Under the pieces are notes generated by a model that was given only the letters and a program-made list of their open reading frames with translations, searched no databases and was not told the origin of the DNA. Below are positions 10,687 through 37,712 of a DNA stretch of 64,000 nt, in pieces. The translations under genes and the position numbers were made by a program. Position 1 is the first letter of the stretch, and every line of letters starts with the position of its first letter. The stretch comes from Anisus vortex (Eukaryota > Mollusca > Gastropoda > Planorbidae): contig OX421509.1 in NCBI GenBank assembly GCA_949126835.1, forward strand, positions 13,733,279 to 13,797,278. The letters are read 5' to 3'.

Positions 10687-10798
10687 CCCAGCGGGCAAAC
10701 CACATCGTATCGACGGGGAAAAAAAACGTGGTTTGGTAGTTTTTTCGTTGTTTCCACGTTTTTTCCCCCCGTCGATACGACGTGGTGTGCCCGCTCGG
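10687..10798. mobile_element. Palindromic MITE flanked by TA
   Basis: A near-perfect hairpin of about 112 bp: arms CCCAGCGGGCAAACCACATC and CGTATCGACGGGG pair with CCCCGTCGATACG and CCGCTCGG. It is flanked by TA on both sides, as for Tc1/mariner-type MITEs. Confidence 0.75.
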
Positions 10799-10800
10799 TA

Positions 10801-12589
10801 TCTGTATATCTGAAAACAAAGCATCATTCAGTCACTACAGAGATAACTACAGTGATAACCGTATATACAACGATAAAATGTCCTGTCATAGAGTCCTCAG
10901 AAACAGACTAAGCACTAAGAAATAATTCTACTTTTGTTTTTTTCACGATCCTACAAACGTAGGCGAAATATATAAAAAAAATGGACAGGCTACTCTGGGT
11001 CAGATAAGTTGGGAATAAATAAATACAAATTAATAGATCAATAGACAAGGACTAGTTGAAGGGACATTTCTCAATAGACAAAATACACATTGATTGATCA
11101 ACAATATTGCTTTTTCGATCAAGTGATTTGTAAATACATAAGATAAGAAGAAAAGATTGCTTTATTGATCCAAACAAATGGAAATGTGACTTCATTACAG
11201 ACGATTTGTCTATCAGCATATTTTAAATAATATAAAAGAGCTATTAGCAGCCAAGCACAGAAATATACTTATAAAATTGACATGCACGCAAACTATCATA
11301 CCATTTATCATACAAGAAAAAGTATCATAAGGAGTCAGCTATTGTATTATCTGGCTGACTAACGACTCAGTTGAAAAATTCTCATTGACTGTGGAACAAA
11401 AGAGTTCCTAAATACAGGGCCCTCGAGAGAAAAAAAAGGTGCCGGTACGAAATCTTTTCTGGGCCCCCCTCCCCCCTTCCTCAACATCTATTTTTTTTTC
11501 TAACACTAGTCATATCTAGATGATTTATTTGTATTACATACGTTTGAAAAATCGGGAATCTTTTTAAAAGGTATGTGGATCATTTTGTTAAACTGTCACA
11601 AGTGTTATCATTTACCATTAGAGTATAATCATTTCAATCACAGCCTTACAGGTCTATTACAAAAAAAGTTCATAGTTCTTTGTTTAAATTATTGTCTTAG
11701 ATCTAATTGTTCCTCAGCTTCAGTATTGATCAGAATTGATCTTACAAATATTTTAAAGATGTGTAAAATGGGAATAGTATCTCTGACTGATGATTGAGGA
11801 GTAGGCCTATTGTTTGGTTGAAAGAACTCTTAGAGAAATGGGAGGTTTTAAAGTTGGACAATTAAATTGTCAATTAACTTGTCATAATTCATTTTAATAT
11901 GGATTAATTTGAATGTGAAAATTGAGAGAGTAAATGGAAAATATGAGACACATGTTAAGGTAAGCTACTACAGTTGTCACAGCTACTTGATTTAATAATT
12001 TGGGACACATCTATCATTATCTATGACAGTTGAAACTCTGTAATAAATAAATAGTAATATTATATCAAGTCAATTAAAAATACTTCAAGTTCAATGCGTT
12101 TTAAATTGTATTTATATAAAGTATAAACGATTAACAACTTCACAACGTTTTACGGTACTATAACAAAAAAGTACATAAATGTACATCTTAATCGCATTTT
12201 ATGCATGTCTGTCGAAACATTAATTATTTACAAATGTACCCAAATCATTAATCTTTTAAATGCCTACTGTTTCGTGAAAAGAAATACATCAAAATACATC
12301 AAAAGGCCTACATCAATGATAAAAAATACAGAGAAGAAAATGACTAGTTTTATTAAAACAGGGCTGCCTTAAATTGCGTGCCTTTTTCTTGGCAAAACTT
12401 CGAATTACAGTGTCAATGTTTTTTTTTGTCTTGCAATGCAATGCCAGACTCAATACTGAGCCTAGCCAAGTTGTTCAGGCGATCCTGACTTATGGTGGAC
12501 CTAAGCTAATTTTGATGAGCTTAAGTTTACTGAATCTCCTCTCCTGTGAACGTTTAGTAATAAAATATGGTATTTGATATAGATCTAAA
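10801..12589. other. AT-rich intergenic stretch without recognised content
   Basis: I see no supported gene, RNA or full transposon. Short open frames here have no domain resemblance. A mixed purine/pyrimidine tract lies near 11420-11500. Confidence 0.5.
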
Positions 12590-12826
12590 TGCAAATAAAA
12601 AGGACGATAATTACAAACACGTTAATTTAGTATTAAATATAAAATGCTGTAACGATTTTCTCTATAAATAATTTCATTTGCTTTTGGCCTTGGTCTTGCT
12701 ACGGAGTTAAATTAATTGTCTTTTAAAAAAGTATAATAGAGCAGCTTGACTTTTACGCTGTTGGCACGCTGAATGATTTAGAAATCCTAGTTTGGCACAC
12801 TGTTAGCAAAAGGTTGCCGACCCCTG
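12590..12826 (-). mobile_element. hAT fragment, GGTCGGCAACC family
   Basis: It ends in GGTTGCCGACCCCTG and contains CTAGTTTGGCACACTG and GGCCTTGGTCTTGCTACG. These match, in reverse, the left end of the element at 16939-18633. The other end is missing. Confidence 0.7.
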
Positions 12827-13008
12827 TTTCACTAGACCTAATGTAGTTGTCGTGTAGTTGGTGAGCATGGTCCTGAAGGATTTTATCAATCTTTGACAGG
12901 CACCATGAATTGAACAGATCTCCAAGATCTGCTCATAGTTTTGTCTGTGTTGTAAGACAGGCTTTAATTATTAGTCGGTCTATAGGCTACGCTGTTTTGT
13001 TTAATGTT

Positions 13009-13616
13009 ATAATAATAATAATAATAATAATAATGGTGCTTGTATGGCGCATATCCCGTTGATAACAGTTCTATGCGCTGAAACGACAGTTACATAATAC
13101 AGCCAACGAACAACAGACGAAAATGTAAATATTATGTATACGCAAATACTGCTAACGAAATAGGTGAGTCTTCAGTCGGCTCCTAAAGGTGTCTAAACTA
13201 GGGCTCTGTCGGAGCTGTAGTGGGAGGTGATTCCAAGCAGACGATCCCGTGTAGGAGAATGCACGTTCGCCAGCGGACACTAGCCTCACACGAGGGATCC
13301 GCAGAGTAAGCGCACCAGAAGCCGAACGAAGTAGACGGGATTGGGTGTAGAGCTCAAGACAGGAGCGAAAGAAATCCGGGGCAGAGTTATTCAGGCACTT
13401 ATAGCAGAGAGAAGCCAGCTTATACGAGATCCGGTTGTTGAGGGTTAGCCAGTGCAGAGATCGGATCAGAGGAGCGATAGTGATATTATATGATTTCTTC
13501 TTCTTGTGGACTAGTCGGTCTGCGCAGTTCTGGGTACGTTGGAAGCCCTGAAGGGAGGAGGCCGAGAGACCAGCCAAGAGTGAATTGCAGTAGTCCAAGC
13601 GGGAGAAGAGGAGAGA
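13009..13616 (-). pseudogene. 5'-truncated L2/CR1-like LINE: reverse transcriptase thumb and 3' tail
   Basis: The minus strand encodes MDYCNSLLAGLSASSLQGFQ, then IRSLHWLTLNNRISYKLASL, CLNNSAPDF, GERAFSYTGSSAWNHLPLQL and RSRLKTHLFR. This is the conserved C-terminal region of L2/CR1/jockey-type reverse transcriptases. The 3' end has the typical ATA repeat tail (13009-13035). A related 3' end lies at 31090-31260. Confidence 0.85.
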
Positions 13617-13921
13617 GATGACAAGCTTAACACAAGCTTCCTTGGTGATATAACGATGACAAGCTTAACACAAGCTTCCTTGGTGATATAACGATGACAA
13701 GCTTAACACAAGCTTCCTTGGTGATATAACGATGACAAGCTTAACACAAGCTTCCTTGGTGATATAACGATGACAAGCTTAACACAAGCTTCCTTGGTGA
13801 TATAACGATGACAAGCTTAACACAAGCTTCCTTGGTGATATAACGATGACAAGCTTAACACAAGCTTCCTTGGTGATATAACGATGACAAGCTTAACACA
13901 AGCTTCCTTGGTGATATAACG
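13617..13921 (-). repeat. 38-bp minisatellite inside the LINE coding region
   Basis: Eight copies of a 38-bp unit containing GATGACAAGCTTAACACAAG. On the minus strand one unit reads ITKEACVKLVI, part of the reverse transcriptase just before LDYCNS. 38 is not a multiple of three, so the expansion destroyed the frame. Confidence 0.92.
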
Positions 13922-14030
13922 ACGGGATGGCGGCAATACGACGCAGGTGGAAGAAGAAAATTTTGGTGAGGAAGGAGACGTGGGGCTGCATGGACATCGT
14001 GGAGTGACATTACTATACCAGCTGATGATT
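13922..14030 (-). pseudogene. Upstream piece of the same LINE reverse transcriptase
   Basis: The minus strand encodes SMQPHVSFLTKIFFFHLRRI, then AAIPSLYHQ, which is the LINE block (FFHLRRIA) expected immediately before the repeated ITKEACVKLV segment. Confidence 0.75.
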
Positions 14031-14149
14031 GCGAAGATGATGATGCTACCAACAGTAAAAAAGATTCATTATGGTCTTATCTATATGAAATGTCTTTAGT
14101 TTACTAAGACTGAAAAGTCTTTGGTGGATTTTCTTATACAGGATTTGGC

Positions 14150-14275
14150 AGTGCAGCCATCTTATCTTATCTTATATATTACAGACGCTCCTTCTGTAAA
14201 GAAGATTATTGCTCCTACGCTCATCCGTGGTCCTAGTCTAGTCTTGCATTTTTATTAATATTTTAAAATATGTTA
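14150..14275 (-). repeat. LINE 3' end, SFFPSGI family
   Basis: The tail TCTTATCTTATCTTATATAT, then AAGAAGATTATTGCTCCTAC and TAGTCTTGCATTTTTATTAA, match other copies in reverse. Confidence 0.6.
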
Positions 14276-15114
14276 AGTTACTGTTCGTAAGGGAGGCAAA
14301 GGCCACAGGCCTCATAATAATATGACACAACTGAAGAGATCCGCCCAAGACAGAGAGACCGATGGGGAGGTGTAGTTGCGGCCCTATTGCTCCTCTGTAG
14401 ACAGGGCCGGTTCTACGCCACTGCAACCTATGCGACCGCAGTGGGCCCGGCACTTTCATAGGCCCCGCGCTGATGCTGTTGTGAATGCTATCCTTCGAGA
14501 CATCAAGAATGCAAAGTATTTTTCAGTTGCCTAATATTAGATTGTACTCCAGACATAAGTCACAAAGAGCACATGTCATTAATTATCCGGTATGTATTAG
14601 ATGGGGTCAGGGGCGTATTTAGGCATGTTCCACATGTTCCTATGGAACAGGGGCCCCCACACAAAAGGGGGCCCCCACACATTCCAAAAAAAATAATTGT
14701 TTAGTCTTTTGTTTTGGTAGTTAGGCTAGATCTAATGCTGTTGTAGAAACGCACAATGAAGGACGGTCTTCTGGGTTGTAAACTTATGTGATGAGTCGTG
14801 CCTGAAGAATTGTATTGTGCGAAACGTGACCTACTTTCTTTCGCAATTCTTCACGTGGATGCTGAATACTGCTACGTACTTCTACTTTCGGTTCGAAAAT
14901 CATTGTTTCTCAAAGCTTAACTCACAGCTTTCGCATGGTGGTTTAGATGGCTGGTTTTTTTCTAGTGTGTAATGTTGACTGAGCATGAACGATCAACGTG
15001 TCATGGCATATGTCCGTAGAGCTGCAGAATATAGTAGCATTGAGTCTGACCTCAATGAACAGTTGTCCACTGCAGTTACACAGACTGGAGAAATGTACTT
15101 ATACGACTTGTCAA

Positions 15115-15391
15115 CAGGGCTGTGGAGTCGGTAGATAAATGTTCCGACTCCAACTCCAACTCCGACTCCTCAGTTTTGTGTACTTCCGACTTCAACTCCG
15201 ACTCCAGGTACCAACATTCCCTCCGACTCCGACTCTTCGAGTCCGACTCCGACTGATAATGGTAGATAAATGTTCCAACTCCAACTCCGACTTCTCAGTT
15301 TTTTTGTACTTCCGACTCCAACTCCGACTCCGACTCCAGGTACCCAAAATTCCTCCGACTCCGACTCTTCGACTCCGACTCCACAGCCCTG
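15115..15391 (+). mobile_element. hAT MITE built of GACTCC hexamers, nested
   Basis: Ends CAGGGCTGTGGAGTCGG and CCGACTCCACAGCCCTG are perfect inverted repeats. Perfect 8-bp duplication CTTGTCAA (15107-15114, 15392-15399). The interior is (CCGACTCCAACT)n-like, with two larger units of about 120 bp. Confidence 0.92.
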
Positions 15392-15839
15392 CTTGTCAAT
15401 GTAATAAATTTCATAAGTGAATGGGGGTTGGCATTCAGTTTAAGCAACCTTAACTATTGGTACGGTCGCAAATGGTAATTATCTTGGTATTCTGGAGTTT
15501 TCTACAGGTGATGAATTGATGTCAATTATGGGTAAGCGAGTATTGAACGACAAATGCAAAAAAAAAAAAATATTTTTAAAAGAAACACACACACACAAAC
15601 ATGAAATAAAACAGGATCTCAGATCTCTAAAGCTCAGATCAGAATGAATCATAAAGACTGTAGCGGGCATGTAACTGTCAGGGTCAGATAGAGACTGAAC
15701 TGAACTTGAAAATACTGCAATACTTTCCTGTGGAAAGTACTAATGAACAGGACTTATGCGATGTACTAGTGAATGAGCTAGAAAAAATTTTGAATTAAAT
15801 GTTTAAAATATTCGTGGACAAGGTTATCATAATGGTGCC

Positions 15840-16140
15840 AACATGAAAGGCGTCCATTCTGGAGTTCAAAAACGGCTTTTAAATATTAACAGCAGAGCAT
15901 TTTTTACTCCATGTTCGTGTCATAATTACAATCTGGTTGTAGCATACATAGTCAAAACATGCCCCGGTGCTAACCTTTTTTGGAATTGTAGGCCTACAAT
16001 GCGTGTACACAATCTTTTCAACACCTACAAAAAGATGGTCATTATTCAGAAAGCACTTTTCCAATCTGTAAAAAACCCTCTGTGCTAAACAAGGTGGGAC
16101 TGTAGAATAGATAGTGTCACAGCACTTCGTTATCAATTGT
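15840..16140 (+). pseudogene. hAT transposase fragment
   Basis: The plus strand reads MKGVHSGVQKRLLNINSRAF, FTPCSCHNYNLV and then, after damage, CPGANLFWN and VHNLFNTYKK. This is the conserved block around the Cys-x-x-His motif of ZMYM1-like hAT transposases. It is broken by stops and frame changes. Confidence 0.75.
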
Positions 16141-16270
16141 CTGAAATTTGTGACGCACTCGATGAATTAGCTGAAAAGGCTATAGTGATGCGATAAAAAG
16201 TGAAGCAGAAACACAGTATGAAACATTGAAGCAGTACAAATTATTAGCGTCACTTGTGTTATGGTACGAC

Positions 16271-18841
16271 TAGGGTTGCCAGATACATGGGTACCAAAAG
16301 GAGGACACAGAGAGACAAAAAGGAGGACAAAGGAGGACACATGGCTACCAAAAGGAGGACACATTGAGTGTTTCATTTAAATCATTTAATTTATTTTCAA
16401 TTGAATGCTGATTTAACCAGCTATCAGTAAACTTTTACTACAATGGTTGCCAATAATTATCTATTTGTAAGTAAATTCACCAAGAAAAGTATTGTAAAAA
16501 AAAATTTAATATCAATTCAATTGACTTTTTTTTTCATAATGCAAAAATTCTATCTTATTAGAAAATTAAACAGTCAATTCTACAGTTAATACATTATATC
16601 CTCTTTCTTAATTATACAAAATATTTATCTGGCGAGCCATATTTTTGCACAAGATCCTTGATAACAAGCACACATTTGTAAAACTGTTTAGCCTACATGT
16701 GAGATTTTTCAAGTTTTACTTTGTAAGAATGATGCCCTGAGTTAACCGAGAGTCCGTTTCTTTCTTTTGTCCATTGAGCGTTTATCAATGAGAACACTCT
16801 TTTCACATTACCATTGAGTCCAGGGAACAGAAAAAAAGTTCACAATTTTTTTAGTAACTCTGAAAAGCAACTTGAATTTGCGAAACTTTAGAAAAACAAA
16901 CGCCACTGCAATTATTAACCTAACAATAAGAATTAGATCTGGGGTCGGCAACCTCTTGCTAACAGCGTGCCAAACTAGGATTTCTAAATCATTATGCATG
17001 CCAACAGCTTAAAAGTCAACCTATTCTATAATACTTTTAAAAAATTATTTTTAATAGGACAATTAAATTAACTTCGTAGAAAGACCAAGGCCAACAAAAT
17101 TAACGTGTTTGTGATTATCATCCTTTTTATTTGCTTTTATATCAATTACAATATTTTATTAGTCTACATAACTTAGACAATTATGGTAATTATTGTCTAA
17201 TGTCTTCGCATTATTTTGGTACCGTACTCAAGATGAAGATCTAACGCTAATCTAAATTATATTGTGATCTCAGTTTACTGAGATGTCCTTTAATGTGTTT
17301 AGTTATATTGTATATATTTATAATACGAACGTTAAGTGGAATAGATACCTAGTAATCCAACAAACTGGGTAGTTAATGTAATGTTTGAGAATATACATAG
17401 AAATTCTTTAGTCGTAAAATATTTATACAATTTTTAAATAATTTTTAAAGTTTGTTCATTTCAAAGTTATAACTTGTAATTTAAAAAAAAAACAAGAAAA
17501 AAAAACGCAAACATACTAAAATTATTACGGTACCACAAATAAAATGTTTTAATTATCTCACTCTAATTAAAAAAAATCGTTTCCACATTTGATTCAATAG
17601 CTATATGCCAAACAAGTTATGTTTTGTAATATAAACAATATTACTGACTTATTTTTATTTATTGTTACGAATATCGGTCATAGAGGAGTGACGTAATAAG
17701 GCATTGACCTCTTAACAAGTGCGTATTAGAGTCCAAGGTTTGACCTTTGTGCCCTGAGGGCAGTTTAAATAAAATAATTCGTCCAACCCCGTGGAATATG
17801 AATGTTATAATCTGGATCGCAGTATCCTATAGACCAGTGAGATTGAAATGCGTATTAAGACCCTTTAGAATCTTCGAATAGTTTTCTTTGTAAAGTCCCT
17901 ACCTCCTTAAAGTTAGTTCAGTTTGAAAGTTTGTAGAGAGAAGTCGCTTTATTGATACTTGTATATTTCATGTCATTTTATTGAAACACTAATGTTGCCA
18001 TCAGTTGATGCATTTATTTAAAGTTTATATTGAGTCTACAATTTAAATAAAATTGTTTATTCAACAACTGGAGTTGTTTGATCAATCATTGTTGAGAAAG
18101 GTACTGAAGATAATTATACCGAATATAACTACATTACTGCATAGACCTGTCAGTCAAGGAACCCCTAGCTTGGACTTCAGATCAGCAGAATCTAGAGACT
18201 TTTAATAAAGATACAACTATACATTGAATCCGATTTAACGAGTCGTAATAATAGTCATCATAGTGACAGTCCATAACATTATTTATAAGTGTAGGTTTTA
18301 CCAAAAGCGGAAGGTAGAAGAGCGAATCCCTATCAGTTGAGAATAGCAGATGACTTTCCTAAGCTAAGAAGCTCCCTTTCAGATTTTTGTCCGCAAATGG
18401 GCACATTTGGATGCCCGTTTTTGAAAGTCTTGCCTTTGGTTAGAAAACTCCGCTTTGAATACTCCAGAAATATCGGCTTCAACAGTCAGTTTTCCTCATT
18501 CAGAACCGGAAACTGTTGTTGTTTGTTTTTTTCATCAATAACAATAACAAAATTCTTGGAGTCTTTCGCGAGCCATTGAAAATCGCTATTTCCTGCCAAG
18601 TTTGGTACGAGTGCCTAAGGTTGCCAACCCCTACATTAGATAACACAATCTAATTCATTAAATTTCCTGCTAAATACTCCAGTGTTATGCTTTACTCGAC
18701 CCAGCCACTTATTGACAGTAAATAAGAACATAAAAAGTGCACTAAGGACTTATAAAACCTTTGGCACAAAAAAGCCGGACATTTTAAGTTTTTTTTAGCT
18801 TTGCCTGCCGGACGGAGGACACCGGACGACTGGCAACCCTA
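16271..18841 (+). mobile_element. hAT-like element nested in the 6-kb hAT
   Basis: Ends TAGGGTTGCCAG and CTGGCAACCCTA; subterminal GGAGGACACAGAGAG / GACGGAGGACACCGGACGAC. Flanks GGTACGAC and AGTACGAC agree at seven of eight bases. It is itself interrupted by 16939-18633. Confidence 0.82.
16939..18633 (+). mobile_element. hAT element, GGTCGGCAACC family, third level of the nest
   Basis: Ends CTGGGGTCGGCAACC and GGTTGCCAACCCCTA; flanks AATTAGAT and CATTAGAT agree at seven of eight bases. The interior is shared with 49764-51628, 52212-55064 and 55645-58451. No intact transposase. Confidence 0.85.
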
Positions 18842-20019
18842 AGTACGACATGCTTTTCCAGGTCAATTTTGTGATTAAAGAACTGCATGGTGAAAAAGTA
18901 GATTTGAGCACTGCAATGGATTCGTACAACAATTTGATGACTTGGCTAAGGAAACTGAGAGTTGATAAGTTTGTTCAGATTCTTGTTACAGCAAAGGAAT
19001 GTTGAAAACATGGAAGTTATTGCAATCTTTCCAGCCAAACGGCAAAGGAAAAGGCAGTATGATAAATCTGTGAAAAACTTCACACCTGGAAAATGCTGAA
19101 GATGACTACAGGATAAATTGCTTCAACAGAACTGTGGACACTGCAATTCAGTCCTGGCAGCCGAGATTTGAACTGCTGAAATCAAACTACAATCTATTTT
19201 GGGTTTCTTGTCTGCTTTGTCACGTGCGAAATCAGCTACTGACGTTAGATGATATTTTTAGTAATGTATTATTATATATATATATATATTCTTTTGATTC
19301 ATATCCATCTTGGATCTCACAAGGTTGTATAAGAACTTGTATTGATGTTATTCAATTAGATTTGATGTTTATTTTACTCGTTTGCTATGAATCTTTGTGT
19401 ATGAAATGATTTAGATAACTGTACCTTAATATATATAGGAAATCCACAATCCTGTTTGAAATTGAACACAATTTTATTCCAACAAGTTGAGATGATAAAA
19501 TATAACAATACCACAGAATACATGTACCAGTCTTATATAATGAAACTTAATCAGTTGAGATTCTTCTATAACGAACTAAGCCGTAATCCTATCTTTAAGA
19601 AAGTGGTCAAAAACAGTTCTCACACATTAGCGCCCAAACTAGAACTAAAACTAACGGTATTCAACCCTCGTGCATATGACGTATTTTATTGCTATGACGT
19701 AGTGTCTAGACATATACATGTTTTATTCCTAACACGGAAACATTTCGGGTTTAAGATTATTTCATTTTAACTTTAGTTAATAATAACAGAACCAATATAA
19801 TATGGAAATAAATCTACTCGTAACAGCTTCAAGAGCCTTCAGCGTGATGACATACGAAAGTTTACAGAGAGCCTCGAGCAAGCATTGACGTTATCAACAG
19901 ACCAGTCGAATGATATATGTGGGCGAGAAATAGCTGATGAAATGGAATCTTTAAGACATATTCTACCAAATACCGCCAAAACCCCGGTAGAAATTTTGAG
20001 TTTTCTGTCCACTAATGAA

Positions 20020-20204
20020 AGATGCACTGCTTTCCCAAACTACTTTGTTGCACTCAGAATATTTTAACAACACCCGTAACTGTGGCATCTGGTGAAAGAC
20101 GCTTCTCGCGCCTCAAACTAATCAAGAATTACTTGAGGTCAACAATTCACGAAGATAGATTTAACAGCTTGGCAATTCTTGCTATTGAGCGTGATCTATT
20201 TTGA
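20020..20204 (+). pseudogene. hAT C-terminal dimerisation region, remnant
   Basis: VTVASGERRFSRLKLIKNYL, then RSTIHEDRFNSLAILAIERD ends at a stop. S-x-ER-x-FS-x-LK-x-IK-x-x-LRS-x-x is the hallmark hATC motif. It follows the frame break at 20067. Confidence 0.85.
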
Positions 20205-20690
20205 AAACTGAATTTTGATGATATACTGTATGACTTCGCTACACACTAAGCTCGTAAAGTGAAGTTAATTTGATCGTGATTTTGTACTTGGTAAAGAATT
20301 AATAAAATGCAAAGACGAATTTATTTTCTATTACAAAATCATAATTTTCACTTTTTATCCTTATCCCTACCCAGACTGGGCCCCGCACAATCCGTTTCGC
20401 ATAGGGCCCCGCAATTGCTAGAATCGACCCTGTCTGTAGATATACAGGACTGAGTCAGATCAGTTATGCACACCAAGTATTTATGCGAAGATTGTGAAGT
20501 TTAAAACCAATAAACAACTATATTTGAACGCCATAAGAAACATAGAAATAAAGAAATATTTGTTTGAATACACGTCTATATACGGAATGCAATGTGTAAA
20601 CTAGATTTTTTAAACTTTAAACACTATAATTGATGATTGATTTATTGTTAAGTATTATGATAAGACAATTTTCAACTTACTTTTTGAATA

Positions 20691-35489
<14,799 letters not shown>

Positions 35490-36420
35490 GCTCAAACAGT
35501 TGTTTGCTTAGATACTTCATATGACCTAAAATATGTTATTGCAAGGGAATATGAGATTCGGCAGGGGATTTTTAATGGAGATCTGAGATGTAAACAGGAC
35601 ATTAAAGAAGTTATGAGATTTTATATAGTACATTTTTGGGGGAGAATATGAAATTTTAACAGATGATTTTTAAGAAACTCTAAGATTAACCGAAGACTGT
35701 AATAAGATGGACCGCTTGCTTTAATGTTTACTGCTATTTGATAACTTTAAACACTTAGTTTCGCAATTTCCGATCACACACTGTTTAATAATTCACTATG
35801 CTTTTTTTCAATGTAAAATTAATATGAATATAATAATATTATGTTGTATAAGCGGAATTCTTCAGGTAAGTTAAAGACAGTGTTATTGGCTGCGCACGGA
35901 AAAGACACGTGTTAAGCTCTAAAAATATAAAATGTCCATCTCATTCTAGTCTTTGGTGTAACACATGACAGTTTGGGAAACATGAGTTTAAACTCGGAGA
36001 ATTTCAGAGTCATCTGAGATTCACGCAGAGAATTTCAGAGTCATCTGAGATTTACGCAGAGAATTTCAGAGTCATCTGAGATCTACGCAGAGGATTTCAG
36101 AGTCATCTGAGATTTACGCGTGGGATTTTTGTGTGAAATTATTTTCACAGAAGATTTCGGAGAAGTTCTTTATTGTTTTTTTTATAACTTTAAGGTGTGT
36201 TGAATTTTTCAATGGCGCTCTTCATATATCACTCAATAATTAAGACTTATGTTGTTTGTTTCACTGATTTGTTCAACGCATCATGTATAACCATTAATAT
36301 CATTTTTCGACTACAGAATAAATTTCATGTTTGTAATGGCTCGTTAATTTCACCGTGTGTCAATTTGATACGCGTTTCTTAATAACGTTGTCGTTTCTTA
36401 AGAAGAAAAAATAAAATAAA
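35490..36420 (+). other. Gene B putative 3' untranslated region
   Basis: AT-rich sequence without a supported frame. AATAAA occurs at 36317-36322 and twice within 36410-36420, candidate cleavage signals. It holds a 31-bp tandem repeat at 35997-36121. Confidence 0.4.
35997..36121 (+). repeat. 31-bp tandem repeat in the 3' region of gene B
   Basis: Four units of GAGAATTTCAGAGTCATCTG plus AGATTTACGCA, nearly identical. Confidence 0.88.
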
Positions 36421-36779
36421 AAGAGAAAAATTGAGCTTTTCTTAAAGTTTGACATTTTTTATCCTCATTTGTTCATGACATCACGTCGCAAAAGTCGGTC
36501 CAGCTTCTAGACTCTTTCGGTCTAGTTATAGGAGATCAAGGATTTTTTTCTAGCTTCTCAGGATTGGTAGAATTTTTGGTGAAAACTGAACGTGCATCTT
36601 CCAACTGACACTTTGACAGAATCAGTCCAAGTAGTCCACCTAGTAGACCAGTCTTAATGAAACATGATATTTTCAATAGGTCAATATCGTGTGGGTGAAA
36701 TTCCGGTTTATTTCCGGCAGCACAAGATGTTTTCGGCTTGTTTCAAGTATAGATTTTGCCTGAAAATGTATTTCCACCC

Positions 36780-37090
36780 TGACGTCCAGTTCTGATCTTT
36801 TATAGATATACAAAGGCTACAAGAATAGTTAAAAAGAATCCGTTTTTAACATAAAAAATGAGTAGAGTCTATGCGATGATTAATAGTTAAATTTAGCTTG
36901 CTTTGAAAAATAAAGTAGTCAAGAGTAGCGGTTCCTGGCTATTGAAAAACATGATCTATAGATCACAGAGCTCAGTGCTATGGAGTATAGATACATCAAG
37001 GCGCAAAACAAAAATAATTCTGCATCTGGTAATAAAAATTGGTAATTCTTCTCGTTTGGCGTTCACAATCCATCGTTTTCTTTCGGCAAT
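36780..37090. repeat. Unclassified dispersed repeat, copy 2
   Basis: CCAGTTCTGATCTTTTATAG, ATATACAAAGGCTACAAGAA and CGTTTTCTTTCGGCAA match 32255-32600. Confidence 0.6.
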
Positions 37091-37308
37091 TAATCACTAA
37101 GACTGGTCAATTGCAGCCGATGCCCCTCACCCTCTCCCCTTACCAATGGAAATAGTACACCACGTTCTGCTTCAATGTCCCAAAACTAGCCTTTCATCTG
37201 GATGATAATTCTATCCTGAGCATACCAAACAACGTACTCTAGAACAACTGAGAACATATTTAAAACGTGATAACGAAATGTTCGCATGGCCAGATATTTG
37301 TGGGACAC

Positions 37309-37480
37309 AAAGGCCGAGCAGGCAGCGCCTTCGGCTGGCATACCGAAGTTCCCGGGTTCGAATCCTGGCTAGGCTAGGCACTCGATGGTGTCCCTGAGGT
37401 CTACCTAGGTGACTGACATGAGTTGTGGTAAAGCCACTCATCTTATGAGTATGCTGTAACCAGAGAGATTTTACTTTACT
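37309..37480 (+). mobile_element. SINE-1 with shortened body
   Basis: The head with GCATACCGAAGTTCCCGGGT and TCGAATCCTGGCTAGGCTAG is intact. The body is short before the TTTTACTTTACT tail. Confidence 0.75.
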
Positions 37481-37712
37481 ATGTTAAGCTTGAAGATTAT
37501 TTACAAGTAAGTGTTTTCGTAGTCCTTAACATATTCCTAGTACCGGTACGTACCTTACCGTAGCCTTCTGATACATTTATCGAATCTAAGTAATTGAACA
37601 ATCCATGTATATTGTGTTATAGTCAGTTATGGAATCTATTCGTAATCAACTATGCAGCATACAGTCCTTCTTCGTTATGTATTTAATATAAAAATAAGTG
37701 AAAGTTATCTTA

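Larger units (their letters stand above)
14402..20432 (+). mobile_element. Large hAT element with broken transposase, 6.0 kb, interrupted by nested insertions
   Basis: Ends CAGGGCCGGTTCTACGCCA and TTGCTAGAATCGACCCTG; perfect 8-bp duplication TCTGTAGA (14394-14401, 20433-20440). Transposase remnants: NMKGVHSGVQKRLLNINSRA and TPCSCHNYNLV (about 15843-15950), then ASGERRFSRLKLIKNYLRST with LAILAIERDLF near 20080-20204, the hAT C-terminal dimerisation region. This type resembles ZMYM/repressor-like hAT transposases. Three other elements sit inside it (15115-15391, 16271-18841, 16939-18633). Confidence 0.88.

Noticed and set aside
15139..15420. 93-residue Arg/Leu-rich frame
   Set aside because: It is the GACTCC hexamer MITE read in one frame.
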